Below are positions 5,962-9,212 of a stretch of 9,212 bases of DNA, one piece after another (positions within the stretch are counted from its first letter, which is position 1; each line of letters begins with the position of its first letter). A program made the position numbers and the translations under genes. The notes under the pieces were generated by a model. That model was not told the origin of the DNA. It was given only the letters and a program-made list of their open reading frames with translations, and ran no database searches. The stretch lies in assembly GCA_964553875.1 (NCBI GenBank), contig CAZKNH010000147.1:1-9212 (forward strand). Direction: 5' to 3'. This DNA comes from ZC4RG20 sp964553875. GTDB lineage: Bacteria > Pseudomonadota > Gammaproteobacteria > Steroidobacterales > Rariloculaceae.

Positions 5962-6870
5962 TCATCGCGACGGCAGCGGGCGGCCGAAACGGGTCGCGCT
6001 GCCCCAGTTCAGCTTCGAACGGAGCAGCTCGTAGTAGTTGTAGTCCCGCGGATGCAGCAGCGTGACGCGCGCTTCGGACGCGCGGATGCGCAGCGCCCCG
6101 TCGGGCAGAAGGGTCCCGTATTCGTCGCCGTCGCAGGCAACGAGGGCGGGGACTTGCGTGCCGGGATGGAGCCTCACCTCGATCACGCTGTTCGGATCGA
6201 GCACGAGCGGCCTGTCGCTCAACGTGTGCGGACAGATCGGCACCATCACGATCGCGTTCAGGTTGGGCTGGATGATCGGGCCGCCGCAAGAGAGCGCGTA
6301 CGCGGTCGAGCCCGTCGGCGTCGCGACGACGAGCCCGTCGCCGCCGTGCGTATTAACGTAGCTGCCGTCGATCCATGTCGCGAAGTCGAGAATTCTGCTG
6401 CTTCCGCGTTTTTGCAGCACGACGTCGTTCAGCGCGATCATCGGCCCCGGGCGCTCGCCGTCGCCGACGAGCTCCGCCTCGAGCATCCGCCGCTCCTCGG
6501 CGAGGTGATCTCCGGAAAGGATCGAGTCGACCGCGTCCAAGGCCTGCTCCGGCAGGATGTCCGTCAGAAAGCCGAGCTTGCCGAGGTTGATGCCGAGAAG
6601 CGGGACGCCGTGCAGCGCGACGCGCCGCGCCGCGTGCAGCATCGTTCCGTCGCCGCCGATCGCGACGATGACGTCCGCCCGGGTCGCGAGCTCCGCCTCG
6701 TCGACGAGATCGACGTCGCCGAGCTTGCGGGCGATCGCCTCCGCGGACGGCGGCGCGACGATCCGGGCGTTGCGGGATTTGACGTGCGAGATCACGCGGG
6801 AGGCCGTCTCCGCGACCTTCGCGTCCGACAGCCGCCCCCAGAACCCGACGTGCTCGAACTTGTATTCCAT
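5962..6870 (-). CDS. nadK: NAD kinase
   Basis: NadK phosphorylates NAD to NADP in the cytoplasm, using ATP or polyphosphate, and is the only committed step of NADP synthesis. The 302-residue product (family usually 290-300) shows the GGDGTM motif (72-77) with the conserved Asp74, GINLGKLGFLTD (93-104), the NDVV motif (148-151), the glycine-rich GDGLVVATPTGSTAY (177-191) and PHTLSDRPLVL (214-224), and ends with the conserved LLHPRDYNYYELLRSKLNW. The ATG at 6870 gives the family N-terminus; the frame stays open upstream to 7014, but that extension (Arg/Pro-rich) is unlike NadK. No strong ribosome-binding site is visible. It is divergent from hrcA and probably co-transcribed with recN. Confidence 0.96.
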   Translation of the reverse strand: MEYKFEHVGFWGRLSDAKVAETASRVISHVKSRNARIVAPPSAEAIARKLGDVDLVDEAELATRADVIVAIGGDGTMLHAARRVALHGVPLLGINLGKLGFLTDILPEQALDAVDSILSGDHLAEERRMLEAELVGDGERPGPMIALNDVVLQKRGSSRILDFATWIDGSYVNTHGGDGLVVATPTGSTAYALSCGGPIIQPNLNAIVMVPICPHTLSDRPLVLDPNSVIEVRLHPGTQVPALVACDGDEYGTLLPDGALRIRASEARVTLLHPRDYNYYELLRSKLNWGSATRFGRPLPSR

Positions 6871-6905
6871 GCGGACCGCGGGTTGATCGGACGCCCCCGG
6901 GCGGC

Positions 6906-6911
6906 ATTGTA
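6906..6911 (-). promoter_or_regulatory. Possible -10 box of nadK-recN
   Basis: On the minus strand TACAAT matches the -10 consensus at 5 of 6 positions, 35 nt before the nadK ATG. No hexamer at 16-18 nt upstream resembles TTGACA, so this rests on one box and its position. Confidence 0.35.
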
Positions 6912-6971
6912 GCGGTAAACCCGAACGGAACGGGAACGGCCTCGGGCGTGTCGAAACGGCAGCCCGTGCGC

Positions 6972-7001
6972 TTGACAGTCGCGCGAGCCCGTTGCTAGCT
7001 T
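6972..7001 (+). promoter_or_regulatory. Possible sigma-70 promoter of hrcA
   Basis: A perfect -35 hexamer TTGACA (6972-6977) is followed by TAGCTT (6996-7001, spacer 18) or CTAGCT (spacer 17), a weak -10. It lies about 80 nt upstream of the hrcA ATG. The heat-shock -10 CCCCAT is not found at the right distance, so hrcA seems to be started by the housekeeping sigma factor. Confidence 0.45.
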
Positions 7002-7014
7002 GCACGACGCGCAA
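7000..7014. promoter_or_regulatory. Near-palindrome at the hrcA promoter, possible operator
   Basis: TTGCACG-A-CGCGCAA is a 15-nt dyad with one mismatched pair, starting inside the weak -10 box and covering the expected transcription start of hrcA. A repressor bound here would block hrcA transcription. It is unlike the CIRCE sequence TTAGCACTC-N9-GAGTGCTAA, so its owner is unknown. Confidence 0.25.
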
Positions 7015-7040
7015 ATTCGGGCAATTACAAGGGGTTGCAG

Positions 7041-7061
7041 CCGGGGTGGCTCGCCCCCCGG
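7041..7061 (+). repeat. GC-rich hairpin in the hrcA leader
   Basis: CCGGGG (7041-7046) pairs with CCCCGG (7056-7061) around a 9-nt loop, ending 18 nt before the hrcA ATG, just upstream of where the ribosome would bind. It may affect translation, but no alternative pairing partner was identified. Confidence 0.35.
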
Positions 7062-7079
7062 ACGGGCAATGCCGAGACT

Positions 7080-8132
7080 ATGGCGGTCAGGAAAGGAGAC
7101 TTACCCGACGAGCGCGCACAGCATCTGCTGAGAGTGCTGGTCGACAAGTACATTCGAGAAGGTCAGCCGGTCGGCTCCCGGACGCTTTCGCGCGATTCCG
7201 GTCTCGATCTGAGCCCCGCGACGATTCGCAACATCATGGCCGACCTCGAGGAGATGGGGTTCGTCACGTCTCCGCATACCTCCGCCGGGCGCATTCCGAC
7301 GATCAAGGGCTATCGGCTGTTCGTCGATACGCTGATCAAGCTGTCGCCTCCGAAGGAGGAGGAGCTGTTGCCCTTCCGCGAGAAGCTGCAGGAGGTGGCC
7401 GGCGAGGACCCCCAATCTCTCGCGACGTCCGTCTCGTCGCTTCTGTCGATGCTGACCCAGCTCGCCGGCATCGTGACGGTCCCGCGGCGGCAGCATTCGT
7501 CGCTTCGCCAGATCGAGTTCCTGCCGCTGTCGGGCCGTCGCGTGCTCGCGATTCTCGTCGTCAACGAGCGGGAGGTGCACAACAAGATCCTGCACGTGCA
7601 CCGCGACTTCACGGAGGACGAGCTGCGTCAGGCAGGCAACTACTTGACGGAGCAGTTCGGCGGCCGGAAGCTGCGCGACGTGCGTGCCGAGCTCGTGAAG
7701 AAGCTCGAGGAAACCCGCGAGTCGATGAACGCGCTGATGGTCGAGGCGATCCAGCTCGCGCAGCAGGCCGTCCCGGAGGAGACGACGCAGCCGGGGTACG
7801 TGGTCTCCGGCGAGTCGAACCTGCTGCTCGAGGAGCTCGGCGACATGGAGAAGCTGAAGTCGCTGTTCAACGCGTTCAGCCAGCAGCACGACATGCTGCG
7901 CCTGCTCGACCAGAGCCTGAACGCGGACGGCGTGCAGATCTTCATCGGCCAGGAGTCGGGCTACCAGATCCTCGAGCAGTGCAGTATCGTCGCAGCCCCT
8001 TATACGACCGAAGACGACACGATGGGCGTGCTCGGCGTGATCGGCCCGACGCGGATGGCGTACGAACGGGTCATTCCGATCGTCGATTTGACGTCGAAGC
8101 TGCTCGGGCGCGCCTTGAAGTCCGAGAACTAG
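7080..8132 (+). CDS. hrcA: Heat-inducible transcription repressor HrcA
   Basis: HrcA represses class I heat-shock genes (typically groESL and often the dnaK cluster) by binding CIRCE operators and needs GroEL to stay active. The 350-residue product has the family length: an N-terminal winged helix with LPDERAQHLLRVLVDKYI (8-25), GQPVGSRTL (28-36), SPATIRNIMADLEEMGF (45-61) and the signature TSPHTSAGRIPT (63-74), then the GAF-like core ending with YTTEDDTMGVLGVIGPTRM and AYERVIPIV. The ATG at 7080 is chosen because it precedes the conserved N-terminus; an in-frame TTG at 7035 would add 15 unlike residues. The ribosome-binding site is weak (GAG at 7074-7076). It is divergent from nadK and is followed by grpE after 63 nt, whose heat-shock promoter overlaps its 3' end. 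Confidence 0.95.
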   Translation: MAVRKGDLPDERAQHLLRVLVDKYIREGQPVGSRTLSRDSGLDLSPATIRNIMADLEEMGFVTSPHTSAGRIPTIKGYRLFVDTLIKLSPPKEEELLPFREKLQEVAGEDPQSLATSVSSLLSMLTQLAGIVTVPRRQHSSLRQIEFLPLSGRRVLAILVVNEREVHNKILHVHRDFTEDELRQAGNYLTEQFGGRKLRDVRAELVKKLEETRESMNALMVEAIQLAQQAVPEETTQPGYVVSGESNLLLEELGDMEKLKSLFNAFSQQHDMLRLLDQSLNADGVQIFIGQESGYQILEQCSIVAAPYTTEDDTMGVLGVIGPTRMAYERVIPIVDLTSKLLGRALKSEN

Positions 8133-8141
8133 CCCCCATAG
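8114..8141 (+). promoter_or_regulatory. Sigma-32 (heat-shock) promoter of grpE
   Basis: CTTGAAG (8114-8120; consensus CTTGAAA) is followed after exactly 13 nt by CCCCATAG (8134-8141; consensus CCCCATNT). The -35 lies in the last codons of hrcA. Transcription would begin near 8148, about 48 nt before grpE. The same layout recurs before dnaK, which strengthens both calls. Confidence 0.75.
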
Positions 8142-8195
8142 CTTCGTTTCACGGTTTGATGATCTGCGGCCAACGGCCGACGGAGGAGCTTTTTC

Positions 8196-8819
8196 ATGAC
8201 CGAAGCCACGGAACGGGATTCGCGCGAAGCGCGGGAACGGGCCGCTGCCGAGCAAGAGAGCGTGATCGAGCGGGCCGAATCGGGCGACGCGGGAGCCGAA
8301 TCGACCCCGGTCTCGGAAAGCGACGCCGGCGGCTCGGGCCGGTCTGCCGCCGCCGACGAGGTCGAGGCGCTGCGGCGCGAGGCGGAGGAGAACTGGAACA
8401 AGTACCTGCGGGCGGTGGCCGAGCTCGACAACTACCGCAAGCGCAGCGCTCGTGAGCTCGAGACGGTGCGCCGCTACGCCGCCGAGCGGCTCGGTCAGGC
8501 GCTGCTGCCGGTCCGGGACAGCATGGAGGCGGCGCTTGCCGCGGCGGACACCGTCGACGTGAAGACGCTGATCGAGGGCGAGCGCGCGATGCTCAAGCTT
8601 TTCGACGAGGCCTTCGAGAGCGTTGGGATCCGCCAGATCGACCCCACGGGGCAGCCGTTCGACCCGACGAAGCACGAGGCGATGGCGATGCAGCCGAGCG
8701 CGGAGCATGCGCCGAACACCGTCATCACGGTCATCCAGAAGGGCTACGAGCTGCACGACAGGCTGCTGCGTCCGGCCCGCGTCATCGTTGCGGCGCCGGC
8801 GACACAGGGCGAAGGCTGA
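8196..8819 (+). CDS. grpE: Nucleotide exchange factor GrpE
   Basis: GrpE is the DnaK co-chaperone that releases ADP and so resets the DnaK substrate cycle; its long helices also act as a temperature sensor. The 207-residue product has a disordered acidic N-terminus (1-52), a predicted paired-helix region (about 54-110, including NWNKYLRAVAELDNYRKR at 66-83) and the C-terminal beta-wing that contacts DnaK, with FDPTKHEAM (155-163) and QKGYELHDRLLRPARV (181-196). GGAGGAG (8182-8188) lies 7 nt before the ATG, a strong ribosome-binding site. A small hairpin CGGCC-AAC-GGCCG (8167-8179) stands just before it. Upstream is the sigma-32 promoter; downstream, dnaK follows after an unusually long 227-nt gap. 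Confidence 0.96.
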   Translation: MTEATERDSREARERAAAEQESVIERAESGDAGAESTPVSESDAGGSGRSAAADEVEALRREAEENWNKYLRAVAELDNYRKRSARELETVRRYAAERLGQALLPVRDSMEAALAAADTVDVKTLIEGERAMLKLFDEAFESVGIRQIDPTGQPFDPTKHEAMAMQPSAEHAPNTVITVIQKGYELHDRLLRPARVIVAAPATQGEG

Positions 8820-8847
8820 CGAGCGGGGTTGAATTACGAGGCTCGTC
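8818..8847. repeat. Dyad GACGAGC-N16-GCTCGTC around the dnaK -35
   Basis: A perfect 7-bp inverted repeat whose left arm (8818-8824) overlaps the grpE stop codon and whose right arm (8841-8847) ends directly at the -10 box of the dnaK heat-shock promoter; the -35 is in the loop. It could be a transcript-end hairpin for grpE or an operator; there is no T tract. Confidence 0.35.
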
Positions 8848-8855
8848 CCCCATTT
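8828..8855 (+). promoter_or_regulatory. Sigma-32 (heat-shock) promoter of dnaK
   Basis: GTTGAAT (8828-8834) is followed after exactly 13 nt by CCCCATTT (8848-8855), a full match to the sigma-32 -10 consensus CCCCATNT. It begins 9 nt after the grpE stop. Transcription would start near 8862, giving dnaK a leader of about 185 nt that contains the inverted-repeat element at 8908-8985. Confidence 0.8.
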
Positions 8856-8907
8856 ACGGCACTGTAACGGGATTCGGGGCCGGCGGGGCCCGAGAAGGGT
8901 GTCGAAG

Positions 8908-8985
8908 AAATGGTGTCAGACACCTTTTTCTTCGCATGTTGCGATCGCCTCATAGCCCCCAGAGAGAAGGTGTCTGACACCATTT
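8908..8985. repeat. Paired palindromic repeat (REP/MITE-like) in the dnaK leader
   Basis: The 19-nt AAATGGTGTCAGACACCTT (8908-8926) recurs perfectly as its reverse complement at 8967-8985, around a 40-nt spacer that holds the palindrome GCGATCGC (8941-8948). Each arm contains the near-perfect palindrome GGTGTC-A-GACACC (8912-8924 and 8969-8981). In the first copy the symmetry extends outward as GAAGAAA...TTTCTTC (8904-8933). Two palindromic units facing each other is the build of a BIME/REPIN or a small MITE. No transposase gene and no clear target-site duplication are visible in the window. Confidence 0.7.
8912..8929 (+). terminator. Terminator-like hairpin with T5 in the dnaK leader
   Basis: GGTGT-CAG-ACACC followed at once by TTTTT looks like a short intrinsic terminator on the plus strand. 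It would end grpE transcripts, but it also lies about 50 nt downstream of the predicted dnaK start point. The 5-bp stem is short and the site is part of the inverted repeat, so terminator activity is uncertain. The competing 19-bp long-range pairing would undo it. Confidence 0.35.
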
Positions 8986-9046
8986 TCCCCCGCGCGGCGA
9001 ATCGAGCACGGTTTCTTCAATTCAGGCGAGCTGAGGTGTAGCAGTC

Positions 9047-9212
9047 ATGGGACGAGTCATTGGGATCGATCTGGGAACGACGAATTCGTGCGTCGCCATC
9101 ATGGACGGCGGCACGCCGAAGGTCATCGAGAACAGTGAAGGCGATCGCACGACGCCTTCGATCGTCGCGTTCACGAAGGACGGCGAGGTGCTGGTCGGGC
9201 AGACCGCGAAGC
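9047..9212 (+). CDS. dnaK: Chaperone DnaK (Hsp70), N-terminal part, cut by window edge
   Basis: DnaK is the cytoplasmic Hsp70 chaperone that binds exposed hydrophobic segments in an ATP-driven cycle together with DnaJ and GrpE. Only 55 codons are present. They begin GRVIGIDLGTTNSCVAIMDG, the phosphate-1 loop of the Hsp70 ATPase domain, followed by the conserved NSEGDRTTPSIVAFT and GEVLVGQTAK. The ATG at 9047 has GAGGTG (9033-9038) 8 nt before it. It is expected to be served by the sigma-32 promoter at 8828-8855, and possibly by read-through from grpE if the repeat at 8908-8985 lets transcription pass. Confidence 0.97.
   Translation, partial: MGRVIGIDLGTTNSCVAIMDGGTPKVIENSEGDRTTPSIVAFTKDGEVLVGQTAK

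Noticed and set aside
4698..6065. Open frame of 455 codons on the plus strand across recN
   Set aside because: It mirrors recN codon by codon and has a low-complexity Arg/Glu/Leu-rich product, while recN carries all its ATPase motifs on the other strand.
5542..6912. Open frame of 456 codons on the plus strand across nadK and the recN start
   Set aside because: Antisense shadow of two well-identified genes, with no recognisable motif.
6871..7014. In-frame upstream extension of nadK
   Set aside because: The added 48 residues are Arg/Pro-rich and unlike NadK N-termini, and they cover the divergent promoter region.
7035..7079. TTG start for hrcA giving 15 extra residues
   Set aside because: The AAGGGG sequence lies directly against the TTG with no spacer, and the added residues are not part of the family. 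ATG 7080 fits better.
7132..7140. GAGTGCTGG resembling a CIRCE half-site
   Set aside because: It lies inside hrcA codons for conserved residues, and the left arm at the proper distance (GCGCACAGC) does not match TTAGCACTC.

Overview
This is a GC-rich chromosomal segment, almost certainly from a gammaproteobacterium. The order ssrA-smpB // ratA-ratB > < bamE / fur > < recN-nadK // hrcA-grpE-dnaK matches a neighbourhood known from this class: E. coli has grpE, nadK, recN, bamE, ratB, ratA, smpB and ssrA in a row, and Pseudomonas adds fur next to bamE/recN and dnaK after grpE. The presence of hrcA points away from enterics and pseudomonads and towards lineages of the Xanthomonadales/Nevskiales/Steroidobacterales/Chromatiales type. 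The genus cannot be named from this window.

Layout. 1-55 (-): 5' end of tmRNA, cut by the window edge, with its own promoter at 67-94. 95-361: no gene seen. 362-838 (-): smpB, the tmRNA partner. 895-2268 (+): a sodium:neurotransmitter-symporter (SNF/NSS) family transporter, the one gene foreign to the usual neighbourhood. 2273-2707 and 2697-3050 (+): ratA and ratB/rnfH, overlapping. 3127-3585 (-): bamE lipoprotein. 3631-4038 (+): fur, starting at GTG. 4134-5867 (-): recN. 5962-6870 (-): nadK. 7080-8132 (+): hrcA. 8196-8819 (+): grpE. 9047-9212 (+): first 55 codons of dnaK, cut by the window edge.

How the parts work together. SmpB and tmRNA form the trans-translation ribosome-rescue system. 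HrcA, GrpE and DnaK form the heat-shock chaperone module. grpE and dnaK each have a good sigma-32-type promoter with identical geometry (CTTGAAG-N13-CCCCAT and GTTGAAT-N13-CCCCATTT), while no canonical CIRCE operator for HrcA was found in the window. BamE belongs to the outer-membrane assembly machine, Fur is the iron regulator, RecN acts in double-strand-break repair and NadK makes NADP.

The most unusual non-coding structure is at 8908-8985, inside the predicted 5' leader of dnaK. It is a perfect 19-bp inverted repeat around a 40-nt spacer, and each arm is itself built on the palindrome GGTGTC-A-GACACC. It looks like a REP/MITE-type repeat inserted between the heat-shock promoter and dnaK. 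The rest of the window is conserved housekeeping sequence; I see no wholly new multi-gene system.
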